Notes under the pieces: model-generated
The model's database searches: none
The model's input: the letters and a program-made list of their open reading frames with translations, nothing else
What the model was told of the DNA's origin: nothing
In this document: positions 17,798 to 26,863 of the stretch, piece after piece
Layout: each line of letters opens with the position of its first letter
How positions within the stretch are numbered: the first letter of the stretch is position 1
Assembly: GCF_014201735.1 (NCBI RefSeq)
Contig: NZ_JACHFE010000003.1
Span: forward strand, 248,001-312,000
Direction of reading: 5' to 3'
Length of the DNA: 64,000 nucleotides
Source: Marinobacter oulmenensis
Lineage (GTDB): Bacteria; Pseudomonadota; Gammaproteobacteria; Pseudomonadales; Oleiphilaceae
Made by a program: the position numbers and the translations under genes

Positions 17798-17974
17798 ACG
17801 GGCCGGCGGGCGCTCCATTCTGGTGCGCTCGCCCGGTCCGGGAGCCAGCCCGCCCGTTCATCGCACTCCGTTCCCCCTGAACAGCCCCCAAACCCGGCCA
17901 TGGCCCGGCTTTTGCTGCTATCTTTTTATACGCGCCTCTATTGAACAGCGCGCTTTGAGGGGGCAGATGGAAGC

Positions 17975-19408
17975 ATGCAGATAAAAAAACCCGCGTCGGG
18001 AATCTACGACGAACTGTTTGGGGAAGACGACCGGTTCCGGCCCCATTGCCGGATGCTGGAGCAATGGCTGAAACACTCCAGTGAGGAACTGATCACCGAT
18101 AAACGCCGCGAAGCCGATGTCCTGTTCCAGCGCCTGGGCATCACCTTCAATGTCTACGGCGAAGAACAGGGCGCTGACCGACTGATCCCCTTCGACCTGA
18201 TTCCCCGGGTGATATCGGCGGCCGACTGGCAGAAACTTCAGGCCGGCCTGCGTCAGCGTGTACAGGCGCTGAACCGCTTTCTGTATGACATCTACCACGA
18301 TTACGACATCGTCAAGGCGGGGGTGATCAGCGCCGAACAGGTCTTCGCCAACCCCCAGTACCAGCCCGGCATGCAGAACCTCAAGCTGCCGCGCAACCTT
18401 TACTCCCACATCGCCGGCATCGACCTGATCCGGCACAACGACGGCGACTTCTACGTTCTGGAAGACAACCTCCGCTGTCCCAGCGGTGTCTCCTACATGC
18501 TGGAAAACCGCCGGATGATGATGCGACTGTTCCCGGAACTGTTTTCCCAGCTGTCCGTAGCCCCGGTTGACCACTACCCGAATCTGCTGGGTGAGACCCT
18601 CAGTGCCGCGACCCTGAAGCCGGACCCCACCGTCGTGGTACTCACCCCCGGCCGCTTCAACAGCGCCTACTTCGAGCACGCCTTCCTGGCCCGTCAGATG
18701 GGTGTGGAACTGGTGGAAGGGGCCGATCTGTTTGTGTCCGGCAACCGGGTCTTCATGAAGACCACGGTCGGACCGCAGCAGGTGGACGTGATCTACCGCC
18801 GCATCGATGACGACTTCCTGGACCCGCTCGCCGGCAACCCGGACTCCATGCTGGGTGTACCCGGCCTCTACGCCGCTTACCGCACCGGCAATGTAGTCCT
18901 GGCCAACGCCATGGGCACCGGGGTGGCGGACGATAAGTCCATCTACCCCTATGTCCCGGACATGATCCGTTTCTATCTGAACGAAGAGCCCATCCTGAAC
19001 AATGTGCCCACCTGGCAGTGCCGCAAACCCGAGGATCTGGCCTACGTGCTCGATCACCTGGACGAGCTGGTGGTCAAGGAAGCCCAGGGGGCCGGTGGTT
19101 ACGGCATGCTGATCGGTCCGAAGGCCAGCAAGAAGGAACTGGAAACCTTCCGGGCACTGCTCCGCAACCGCCCGGGCAACTACATCGCCCAGCCTACACT
19201 GAGCCTGTCCACCTGTCCGACCTTCGTTGAGGAGGGTGTCGCGCCACGACATCTGGACCTGAGGCCCTTTGTGCTGTCCGGCAAGAAAATACAGATGGTA
19301 CCCGGTGGCCTGACTCGGGTAGCCCTCCGGGAAGGATCACTGGTGGTGAATTCCTCCCAGGGCGGCGGGACCAAGGACACCTGGGTTCTGGAGGGCGAAT
19401 CATGCTGA
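17975..19408 (+). CDS. Circularly permuted ATP-grasp protein (first gene of Anbu operon)
   Basis: This 477-residue protein belongs to the circularly permuted ATP-grasp family (older names DUF404/DUF407). Recognisable segments are IPFDLIPRVISAADWQKLQ, DFYVLEDNLRCPSGVSYMLEN, a linker LANAMGTGVADDK, and the nucleotide-loop-like VVKEAQGAGGYGMLIGP near residue 370. ATP-grasp enzymes join a carboxylate to an amine. This family was predicted to make peptide-like bonds together with the alpha-E protein encoded next to it. The gene overlaps the next one by 7 bases. It is the first of four tightly packed genes including a proteasome-like Anbu peptidase. The substrate is unknown. Confidence 0.9.
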   Translation: MQIKKPASGIYDELFGEDDRFRPHCRMLEQWLKHSSEELITDKRREADVLFQRLGITFNVYGEEQGADRLIPFDLIPRVISAADWQKLQAGLRQRVQALNRFLYDIYHDYDIVKAGVISAEQVFANPQYQPGMQNLKLPRNLYSHIAGIDLIRHNDGDFYVLEDNLRCPSGVSYMLENRRMMMRLFPELFSQLSVAPVDHYPNLLGETLSAATLKPDPTVVVLTPGRFNSAYFEHAFLARQMGVELVEGADLFVSGNRVFMKTTVGPQQVDVIYRRIDDDFLDPLAGNPDSMLGVPGLYAAYRTGNVVLANAMGTGVADDKSIYPYVPDMIRFYLNEEPILNNVPTWQCRKPEDLAYVLDHLDELVVKEAQGAGGYGMLIGPKASKKELETFRALLRNRPGNYIAQPTLSLSTCPTFVEEGVAPRHLDLRPFVLSGKKIQMVPGGLTRVALREGSLVVNSSQGGGTKDTWVLEGESC

Positions 19409-20340
19409 GTCGCGCTGCTTCCAGTCTGTTCTGGATGGCCCGCTATCTTGAACGGGCCGAGAGTCAGGCACGGCTGATCAACGTCAGTCTGACCATGGCA
19501 CTGATTGATGTTCCCGAGGACCGGACCGAACAGTTATCGGTACCCCTGCTGGTTTCCGGCATCCACGAAGTGTTCTTCGAGTACTACGAAGACATCACGC
19601 CCCAGAACCTGATTGATTTCCTGGTGCTGGACAGCCGGCATCCTGCCAGTATCTTCGGCATTTTCCAGGCCGCCCGTGACAACGCACTGCAGGTTCGGGG
19701 CAATCTGTCATCCGATGTCTGGGAGAGCATTAATCAGGCCTGGTTTGAGATGAAGGACCTGCAACGTCGTGGTGTCCGGGAATCCAGCGCCAGCTCGGTT
19801 TTTGACTGGGTCCGGGAACGCTCCCACAGCTTCCGGGGCGCTGCCTACGGCACCCTGCTGCGTAACGATGCCTTTCATTTCCTGCGCCTGGGCACCTTCA
19901 TCGAACGGGCCGACAACACCGCCCGGGTACTCGACATCCGTCATGCCATGGCCACCAAGGCCAGCGAGGAACAGACCACCCAGGCCTTCTTCGAATGGAC
20001 GGCCGTGCTGCATTCCCTGGCGGCCTTCGAGGCCTACCAGACTCTCTACGGCAACAATCTTGAGCCCATGAACGTAGCGGAACTGCTGATCCTCAAGCCG
20101 GATGTGCCCCGATCCCTGCACGGATGCCTGAGGGAGATCGCGACACTGCTCGAGCAGGTGACCAGCGGCGATGCCCGCCGTGCCCGGCGACTGGCGTCCA
20201 GCCTGTACGCCAACATCCGCTATGGTGATCGGGACTACATTGCCGAGTGCGGCCTTCACAACTATCTGGTGGACTTCCTGGAACGCATTCAGGACATCGC
20301 CGGCCAGATCCAGCAAGACTATATGGGGTGGCAGCCATGA
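19402..20340 (+). CDS. Alpha-E domain protein (DUF403)
   Basis: This 312-residue all-helical protein starts with the typical LSRAASSLFWMARYLERAESQARLI, whose Arg, Tyr and Glu residues are conserved in alpha-E proteins. A second hallmark is FHFLRLGTFIERADNTARVLDI near residue 165. The family always travels with circularly permuted ATP-grasp proteins and transglutaminase-like peptidases, and has been proposed to help make or carry a peptide tag. It overlaps the ATP-grasp gene by 7 bases and the transglutaminase gene by 4 (ATGA), showing tight translational coupling. No biochemical activity is known to me. Confidence 0.9.
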   Translation: MLSRAASSLFWMARYLERAESQARLINVSLTMALIDVPEDRTEQLSVPLLVSGIHEVFFEYYEDITPQNLIDFLVLDSRHPASIFGIFQAARDNALQVRGNLSSDVWESINQAWFEMKDLQRRGVRESSASSVFDWVRERSHSFRGAAYGTLLRNDAFHFLRLGTFIERADNTARVLDIRHAMATKASEEQTTQAFFEWTAVLHSLAAFEAYQTLYGNNLEPMNVAELLILKPDVPRSLHGCLREIATLLEQVTSGDARRARRLASSLYANIRYGDRDYIAECGLHNYLVDFLERIQDIAGQIQQDYMGWQP

Positions 20341-21122
20341 GACTGCATATCCGGCATGAAACCCGTTACACCTACGACTCCCCGGTTCGGGACAGCATCC
20401 AGTACATCCGTCTGACGCCCCGGAACACGCCCCAGCAGCGTATCCACCAGTGGAAGCTCACCACCCCCGGCGAAACCAGCCAGATGGTCGACGGTTTCGG
20501 TAATCTGGTCACAGTGATGACGCTGGCCAAACCGGTCAGCGAAATCATCCTGACCGCCGAAGGCATTGTCGACCTGACCGGCAAACCACTGACCCGGGAC
20601 GACTCCCCCTTTCCTCCGGCGGTTTTCCTGCGCCAGACACCGCTGACCGAAGCGGACGCCGCCCTCAAGGAACTGGCCGACCAGCACACCCCGAACAAGC
20701 GGGGCCTGCTCAAACTGATGCAGCAACTACGGGACCATGTGGCGTTCCAGCCCGGAGCCACAACGGTCAGCCATACCGCCAGCGAGGCCTACAGCCTCAA
20801 AGCCGGGGTCTGCCAGGATCACACCCATATGTTCCTGGCCTGTTGCCGGCATATCGGGGTACCGGCCCGGTATGTCAGTGGCTATATCCATTCCCCCAAC
20901 GACGATCATGTCGCCACCCACGCCTGGGCGGAAGCCTGGATTGGCCGCAACTGGCAGACCTTCGACGTGGTCAACACCCTCAATGTGGCGGAAAGCCACA
21001 TCAAACTGGCGGTGGGCCTTGATTATCGGGACAGCGCACCGGTCCGGGGCGTTCGCGGGGGTGGTGGCACCGAGCATATGTCCACCCGGGCCTGGGTCAC
21101 GGATTCGGAGATAAGCCAGTAG
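20337..21122 (+). CDS. Transglutaminase-like cysteine peptidase of the Anbu operon
   Basis: This 261-residue cytoplasmic protein has an N-terminal beta domain (MRLHIRHETRYTYDSPVRDS) followed by a transglutaminase-like fold. The catalytic cysteine is in AGVCQDHTHMFLACCR, the histidine in ATHAWAEAWI and the aspartate in WQTFDVVN. Such bacterial proteins are usually proteases or amide-bond cleaving enzymes rather than cross-linkers. The ATG at 20337 overlaps the stop of the alpha-E gene, which fixes the start despite an open frame upstream. The predicted role is to cut or transfer the product made by the ATP-grasp and alpha-E proteins. Confidence 0.88.
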   Translation: MRLHIRHETRYTYDSPVRDSIQYIRLTPRNTPQQRIHQWKLTTPGETSQMVDGFGNLVTVMTLAKPVSEIILTAEGIVDLTGKPLTRDDSPFPPAVFLRQTPLTEADAALKELADQHTPNKRGLLKLMQQLRDHVAFQPGATTVSHTASEAYSLKAGVCQDHTHMFLACCRHIGVPARYVSGYIHSPNDDHVATHAWAEAWIGRNWQTFDVVNTLNVAESHIKLAVGLDYRDSAPVRGVRGGGGTEHMSTRAWVTDSEISQ

Positions 21123-21216
21123 CGACCGGCCAGGTATAGGGACATAAAACACTCACACCTGGCCACGTAAGCGATTAGACTACGCCCAGATAAGAAAGGC
21201 TGTCAGGAGGGGCTGA

Positions 21217-21948
21217 ATGACCTATTGCGTAGCCATGCGACTGGCCGAGGGCCTGGTATTCGCATCCGATTCCCGGACCAATGCCGGGTTCGACCAGATT
21301 TCCACGTTTCGCAAGATGCATACGTTCAGACAGGCCGGGGAACGGGAACTGGTGCTGTTGTCCGCCGGCAACCTGGCCACCAGCCAGAGCGTAATCAGCC
21401 TGCTGGAGCGCCGGGCCGGCACCGATGCCCCCAATGTCCTGGGCACCAGTTCCATGTTCGAAACCGCCGAGCTGGTCGGCCAGACCATCCGGGAGGTGAT
21501 CCAGAGAGACAATCCGGACGGCAAGATCAGCAATGTGGATTTCAGCTGTTCGCTGATCCTTGGCGGGCAGATCCAGGGAGAGCAGCCCCGGCTGTTCAAC
21601 ATCTATCCGGAAGGCAATTTCATTGAAGCCACCGAGGAAACCCCGTTTTTCCAGATCGGCGAATCCAAGTACGGCAAGCCCATCCTGGACCGGGTGGTCA
21701 GCTACAGCACGCCCCTGGACCGGGCCTATCAGTGTGCCCTGATCTCCTTCGATTCCACCATGAAGAGCAACCTGTCGGTGGGCATGCCGCTCGATGTGGC
21801 CATCTACCGCCGGGACAACCTCCAGCCCTGTTTCACCGAACGGGTGGACGAGTCCAGCCCCTATTTCCACGATCTGCGCCAGCAATGGCACGAGGGCCTG
21901 CGCGGCCTGTTCAACCAGTTAACGCCGCCGGCGCTAGGCCCGGGCTGA
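21217..21948 (+). CDS. Anbu (ancestral beta-subunit) proteasome-like peptidase
   Basis: This 243-residue protein is an Anbu-type Ntn hydrolase, related to HslV and 20S proteasome beta subunits. After removal of Met1 the N-terminal Thr2 (TYCVAMRLAEGLVFASDSRT) is the predicted nucleophile. ASDSRTNAG contains the conserved aspartate, and SAGNLATSQSV matches the family. There is no propeptide. Published Anbu structures form open-ring or helical assemblies, and the natural substrate is unknown. It is the last gene of the four-gene operon with ATP-grasp, alpha-E and transglutaminase proteins, with a 94-base gap. Its 3' end overlaps the convergent RND pump gene by 15 bases. Confidence 0.9.
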   Translation: MTYCVAMRLAEGLVFASDSRTNAGFDQISTFRKMHTFRQAGERELVLLSAGNLATSQSVISLLERRAGTDAPNVLGTSSMFETAELVGQTIREVIQRDNPDGKISNVDFSCSLILGGQIQGEQPRLFNIYPEGNFIEATEETPFFQIGESKYGKPILDRVVSYSTPLDRAYQCALISFDSTMKSNLSVGMPLDVAIYRRDNLQPCFTERVDESSPYFHDLRQQWHEGLRGLFNQLTPPALGPG

Positions 21949-24900
21949 GCGCCATTCCCGGAACTGCTCCAGCCAGCTCAGCAGGGCCGGAATCACCAGT
22001 AACACCAGCAGCGTGGACAGGCCCAGGCCAAAGGCTATGGACGTGGCCATGGGTATCAGGAACTGGGCCTGCAAAGAGGTCTCGAACATCAGCGGTAGCA
22101 GGCCGCCAATCGTGGTCAGGGAGGTCAGCAGCACAGCCCGGACGCGCTGAACCGTGGCCTCCTCAAGTGCCTCGGTGATCCCCAGCCCCTTCTGGCGCTG
22201 CTGGTTATAGAAAGTCACCAGAATAATGGCGTTATTGACCACGATACCGGACAGGCCAAACAGACCGAACAGGGACAGGATCGTCAGTTGCAGGCCCATC
22301 AGCCAGTGCCCGATGAGGGCGCCAACCAGGGCGAACGGAATGATCGCCATGACAATCAGCGGCAGACTCCAGGACGCAAACACCCAGGCCAGTACCACGT
22401 ACATCAGTGCCAGACCGATCATCAGCCCGGTTTTCATGTCCGCCATGGTTTCGCGCTGATCGGCCGAGCGGCCTTCAAAGCTGTAACGAACCCCGTAACG
22501 GCTGGCGATGTCCGGCAAGGGACCGGCCTGAAGGCTCTGGAGGATATCGTCGGTGGTGGCCACGGCGGTGTTCAGGCCCGAGGTCACCTCCACCGCCAGT
22601 TGGCTGTTGGCGTGCCGGAGGGCCTGGAAGCCCTGGCGATGGTCCAGGTTCATCACCTGGGTCAGGGGCACAAACCGGCCATCCGGGATCCTGACTGTCA
22701 TCCGCTCCAGGGTGGCGTAACGTTCCCGCTGGAAACGGGGCAACTGCACCCGTACCTCCATCTCATCACGCCCCTCCTGATAGACCTGCGCGATACGGCC
22801 ATCAAAGGCCGCCCGCAGTTGGCGGCCCAGTTCCACCGTGGTCAGCCCCAGGGCCTCGCCATGGGCGCTGACCTGATAGATCAGCTGCTCCCGGCCCCAG
22901 GGCATGTCGTCTTCCACGTCCAGCACACCGGGCAGCGCGCCCAGCGCCTGGGCCAGTTCATCCGCCGCCTGCTTGAGCTGCACCGCGTCGCCACCGGTCA
23001 GCCGAACATTGACGTCCCGGCCCGGCGGGCCGGCCTGGCGCTCGGTGATGTTCAGGGAATCCAGTCCCGCCGGTAGCTTTAGCCGGCTGCGCCATTCGCG
23101 GATAAACGCCGGGTTGCGCACGTCCCGGCGATCCGACGGTACCAGTTCCACCAGCATTGAGCCCAGCTCATCGCCATTCCGGGAACTGCCCTCCGCCCCC
23201 TGGGTGGCGCCATAGGTGGTCACCGCGTGCAACACCAGATCCCCGCCCAGCGCGGCTTCGGTCTCGTTCAGCGCCTCCTGCATCCGGGTCATGAACCCGG
23301 AAACCGTCTCCTCACTGGTGCCGGACACAAAGCTGGCGTTGGCATAGAACACCGAAGGCTCCGGCGTCGGGAAGAAATTGAATCCCAGCCGGCCACCGGC
23401 CAGCAGCCCGACCGTCATCACCGCCACCGCCAGGGCGGAGGCAACGGTAACCCCCCGATGCTCCAGGCTGTAACGGGAAAAACGCCGGAAAGGGCCTTCC
23501 CGGAAACGGTCGAAACGGTGCTCAAAGCCCTTGCGCAGCCGGGTGACCGCATGGGACCGGCTCCCGGCTTTACCGGACGGTCGGTCAAAGGCGTGCCGGA
23601 GGTGGGCCGGCAATACCACGAAGCACTCCAGCAGGGAGGCAACCAGCACACAGATCATCACCAGCGGAATATCCCCGAGAATGTTGCCAATCACGCCACC
23701 CACCACCAGCAGGGGCATGAAAGCGGCCACCGTGGTCAGGGAGGACGCGAGCACCGGCCAGACCATACGTTTGGCCGCCCCCTCGGAGGCGTAGATCGAC
23801 TCTTCGCCCATGCGGGCATGGGCGTCGGCATCTTCTCCCACCACGATGGCGTCGTCCACAATCACCCCTAGCGCCATGATCAGCGCGAACAGGGAGATCA
23901 TGTTGATGGAGCCACCGATCAGCCAGAGCACGGCCAGGGCCGCCAGGAACGCCGTCGGGATGCCGATGGCCACCCAGGCGGCAACGCGCCCGGGCAGGAA
24001 CAGATACAGCAGCGCCACCACCAGTACCAGACCACCCAGGCCGTTATTGACCAGCAGCGAAATCCGGTCTTCCAGCAACTGCCAGGTTTCGTCGTAGACC
24101 TCAAGCTTGACCGTGGGCGGCAGTGCCGGGCGGGTCTCCGATAACCAGCCTTCCAGTGCCCGCGCTGCCGTCAGCGAGTTGCCGTTCTCCGCCCGCTGCA
24201 GTTGCATTTCCACCGCCGGCTGGCCTTTATTGGTCAGCACCGTCTGGTTGTCCCGGGCCTCCTGGCGGATGATGGCGATGTCGCCAAGACGCAGCCGGAT
24301 GCGGTCACCGCTGAGTACCGGTACCGATTCAAAGGCCTGGGGGGTGCGCCGCTGTTCCAGGGAACGCAGTTCGCGGGTCGCATCCTGCTGGGCCATCATG
24401 CCCGCCGGCAGGTCCCGCGACAGGGCGGCCACCCGGTCGGCCACCTGGTCCAGGGACAGCCCCAGGGTTTCCAGGCGTTCCACCGGGATATCGATGCTGA
24501 TCTGCTGTTCCGGTAAGCCCCGGATATTGATCCGGTCGATCCCGCGCTCGAGCAACTGATCCTCGAAGCGGTACACCATCTGTCGCAGCTCACTGCGATC
24601 CAAGTCACCATACACCAGCAGACGGGCCACCGGTTCGTAACGCTCCACCCGCGACACCTGGGGTTCTTCAGCATCAGACGGGAAATTATTGAATTCATCC
24701 ACCTGCTGGCGGACGTCATCCACCGCCTGGATGGGATCGGAGCCCTCATGAAATTCCAGGCTGATGGAGGCCACGCCCTGGGCGGAGGTGGACGTCATTT
24801 TCTTCAGGCCATCCACGCTGCGTAGACGCTGCTCCAGCGGGTCGGTGACGGCACGCTCGACATCCTCGGCGGAGGCACCGCTCCAGACCACCCGGACACT

Positions 24901-25047
24901 CACCACATCCAGGGCAAAGGTGGGAAAGAACTGGATATTCATCCGGCTCAGGGCCAGCACGCCCCCCAGCAGCATCACCAGCATGACCAGGTTGCCGGCC
25001 ACCCGATGGTGGACGAAAAAGCCGATCACTCCCTTCCTGCGGCTCAT
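21934..25047 (-). CDS. RND efflux pump inner-membrane subunit (first system)
   Basis: This 1037-residue protein has the AcrB-like RND plan: a first transmembrane helix, a large periplasmic domain, a central block of helices with the proton-relay region (ALIMALGVIVDDAIVVGEDADA), a second periplasmic domain and a final helix block. ERGIDRINIRGLPEQQI and the GLSGIVVNNAIIL segment are typical. Such pumps export drugs, lipids or other toxic compounds with an adaptor and an outer-membrane channel. The start overlaps the adaptor stop by 4 bases (ATGA). No TolC-like channel gene is nearby, so an outside one must be used. The substrate cannot be inferred. Confidence 0.92.
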   Translation of the reverse strand: MSRRKGVIGFFVHHRVAGNLVMLVMLLGGVLALSRMNIQFFPTFALDVVSVRVVWSGASAEDVERAVTDPLEQRLRSVDGLKKMTSTSAQGVASISLEFHEGSDPIQAVDDVRQQVDEFNNFPSDAEEPQVSRVERYEPVARLLVYGDLDRSELRQMVYRFEDQLLERGIDRINIRGLPEQQISIDIPVERLETLGLSLDQVADRVAALSRDLPAGMMAQQDATRELRSLEQRRTPQAFESVPVLSGDRIRLRLGDIAIIRQEARDNQTVLTNKGQPAVEMQLQRAENGNSLTAARALEGWLSETRPALPPTVKLEVYDETWQLLEDRISLLVNNGLGGLVLVVALLYLFLPGRVAAWVAIGIPTAFLAALAVLWLIGGSINMISLFALIMALGVIVDDAIVVGEDADAHARMGEESIYASEGAAKRMVWPVLASSLTTVAAFMPLLVVGGVIGNILGDIPLVMICVLVASLLECFVVLPAHLRHAFDRPSGKAGSRSHAVTRLRKGFEHRFDRFREGPFRRFSRYSLEHRGVTVASALAVAVMTVGLLAGGRLGFNFFPTPEPSVFYANASFVSGTSEETVSGFMTRMQEALNETEAALGGDLVLHAVTTYGATQGAEGSSRNGDELGSMLVELVPSDRRDVRNPAFIREWRSRLKLPAGLDSLNITERQAGPPGRDVNVRLTGGDAVQLKQAADELAQALGALPGVLDVEDDMPWGREQLIYQVSAHGEALGLTTVELGRQLRAAFDGRIAQVYQEGRDEMEVRVQLPRFQRERYATLERMTVRIPDGRFVPLTQVMNLDHRQGFQALRHANSQLAVEVTSGLNTAVATTDDILQSLQAGPLPDIASRYGVRYSFEGRSADQRETMADMKTGLMIGLALMYVVLAWVFASWSLPLIVMAIIPFALVGALIGHWLMGLQLTILSLFGLFGLSGIVVNNAIILVTFYNQQRQKGLGITEALEEATVQRVRAVLLTSLTTIGGLLPLMFETSLQAQFLIPMATSIAFGLGLSTLLVLLVIPALLSWLEQFREWRSARA

Positions 25048-26279
25048 GAGGACGGCTCTCCGTCTGTCTCAGCCAGCCGGACCCGCAGCCCGGTCACGGC
25101 GTTGGGCAGATGGGTGGTAATCAGTCGCATGCCCGGCTCCAGTGCCTCGCCGGTGATCAGCAGCCGACGCTCACCCTCACGGGCATCGGCTTCGCCAATA
25201 CGTTCCACGGTCAGCCGCTGCATGCGGTTGTCATCGGTCATCACATAGACGCTGTCGGCCCCATACAGGGCACTGAAGGGGACCTCCACTGCGTCATCAC
25301 GGGCCGGGCGCTGCAGTTCCAGGGTCTGCAGGCTGCCGGGGCGCAGTCCCTCCGGCGGGCCCTGCAACTCAAAAACCGCTTCCGTGCCGGCGGCGTCCGA
25401 CAGCCCGGCAAACCGGGTCAGCACAAACTCCTGATTTCCGGCCCGTGCGATCAGCCGCTCACCCCGCCCCAGGGCATCGGTCAATTCCTTCTGGAATACC
25501 CGGGGGACGGTCGCCCGTACTTCCAGACCTTCCCGGGGATAAACCGACAGCAACGTCTGGTTGGGTGACACCCTGTCGCCCTCGGCCACCTGCAGGTTGG
25601 TAACCACACCGTCAAACGGCGCCTTCGCCCGCGCCCGTCTGGAATCAAGCTCCGTGGTGGCCAGGCTCGCCCTGGCACGGGTCAGCCTGGCCTCAAGGCT
25701 CTGCAGCCGGGCGGGGTGTTCCTCGATGGCACGCTGCCGGGTGGTGACCGTCAACTCCGCCCGCGCAAAGGCATCGGTGGCCGCCTCCCGTTCGCCCTCC
25801 GAAGCCATATCTCGCTCCGCCAGTGATTCGATACGCCGGAACTGGCGACGGGCATTGGCCAGGATGGACTGCTCACTTTCCAATGCCCGCTGATCATTGC
25901 GGTATCTCACCCGCTCCGAGTCAATCTGCGCCTGCAGATCGGCAACATCCGCCCGGGCCCGGGCGAGTACCGGCTCGATATCGACCGTGTCCAGAGCCAC
26001 CAGGAGATCGCCCCGCTTTACCCGGTCGCCCTCACTGACCGGCAATGCGTCAATCTGCCCGGCCAGCGTGGCCGTCACTGTCTGCAGGTCCGGGGCGACC
26101 ACCTCGCCGTACAGAGCCAGGACCGGCGACCGCCGGGCCGGCGAAACCGGCTGCACCTGCACCAGCCAGCTGCGCTCGGTGGCGGAAACCTTCGGCGGCT
26201 CAGGGCGGGTGGCACTCAACAAAACAAACACCGCCACACCGGCGATCAGGATCAGAACGGGCAGGATTTTCTTGGACAT
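25044..26279 (-). CDS. RND efflux periplasmic adaptor (first system)
   Basis: This 411-residue membrane-fusion protein has an N-terminal membrane anchor (ILPVLILIAGVAVFVLL), a lipoyl half-motif near VTATLAGQIDALPVSEGDRV, a long alpha-hairpin with coiled-coil character (about 100-200), the second lipoyl half KAPFDGVVTNLQVAEGDRV, and a beta-barrel domain. It links the RND pump to an outer-membrane channel. An upstream TTG at 26291 is possible, but the ATG at 26279 (MSKKILPV) gives a normal anchor. It is the first gene of the pump operon and diverges from the small potassium channel gene. Confidence 0.9.
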   Translation of the reverse strand: MSKKILPVLILIAGVAVFVLLSATRPEPPKVSATERSWLVQVQPVSPARRSPVLALYGEVVAPDLQTVTATLAGQIDALPVSEGDRVKRGDLLVALDTVDIEPVLARARADVADLQAQIDSERVRYRNDQRALESEQSILANARRQFRRIESLAERDMASEGEREAATDAFARAELTVTTRQRAIEEHPARLQSLEARLTRARASLATTELDSRRARAKAPFDGVVTNLQVAEGDRVSPNQTLLSVYPREGLEVRATVPRVFQKELTDALGRGERLIARAGNQEFVLTRFAGLSDAAGTEAVFELQGPPEGLRPGSLQTLELQRPARDDAVEVPFSALYGADSVYVMTDDNRMQRLTVERIGEADAREGERRLLITGEALEPGMRLITTHLPNAVTGLRVRLAETDGEPSS

Positions 26280-26410
26280 GGAAAGTAACAACCTGTCGGC
26301 TAGCGGGACGCGTCTGCGCCAAAACTACTATACAATCAGGCAGAACGCCCACTGGCGGGCAGCAAAGCCCCGCCCGCAAGACGTATCTGACCACCAAGGG
26401 AACCGGCTTA

Positions 26411-26857
26411 ATGGATATAGCCCACGACAACCTGCTTAACGTCACCGTTTTGAACGGCCTGCTCGTGTGCGTGGTTGTGATTATCCATAACGCCGCCCTG
26501 ATCCGGCTCAGCAGCATGCTAAGCCGGATGCGCCAGAGCCACCATTTCCGGCTGATCGTCGCCGTGCTTGGCTGCCTGGTCTCCCACGCCCTGCAGGTGT
26601 GGATCTTTGCCTCGGCGTTTTACTTCATGCACCACGCCGAAGGCTGGGGCCAGTTGCTGGGCAACTTTAATGGCACCCTGCTCGATTGCGCCTATTTCTC
26701 CTTTACCACCTTCACCACCCTGGGCTACGGCGATGTCGAGCCGCTGGGCCAACTGCGCTATCTCACCGGTATCGAGGCACTCACCGGCTTTCTGCTGATT
26801 ACCTGGAGTGCCTCTTTCCTGTTCCTGGAAATGCAGCGCTACTGGCCCTCCCGCTGA
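26411..26857 (+). CDS. Small two-helix potassium channel protein
   Basis: This 148-residue membrane protein has an N-terminal helix (about 10-30), a second helix at 47-72, a pore loop with the selectivity filter TTLGYGD at 102-108, and a final helix at 115-138. This is the two-helix pore channel (Ion_trans_2) with one additional leading helix and no cytoplasmic regulatory domain such as RCK. It would form a tetrameric K+ channel in the inner membrane. It is one small rightward gene between two leftward RND efflux systems. The frame is open to 26045 but the ATG at 26411 gives the complete membrane topology. A TATACAAT box at 26329-26336 could be its -10 element. Confidence 0.85.
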   Translation: MDIAHDNLLNVTVLNGLLVCVVVIIHNAALIRLSSMLSRMRQSHHFRLIVAVLGCLVSHALQVWIFASAFYFMHHAEGWGQLLGNFNGTLLDCAYFSFTTFTTLGYGDVEPLGQLRYLTGIEALTGFLLITWSASFLFLEMQRYWPSR

Positions 26858-26863
26858 GGGCCA

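Noticed and set aside
17795..17850. A GC-rich hairpin after pomB (GGCGGGCGC with GCGCTCGCC).
   Set aside because: It contains a G-T pair and has no T tract after it, so it cannot be told from chance in this GC-rich DNA.
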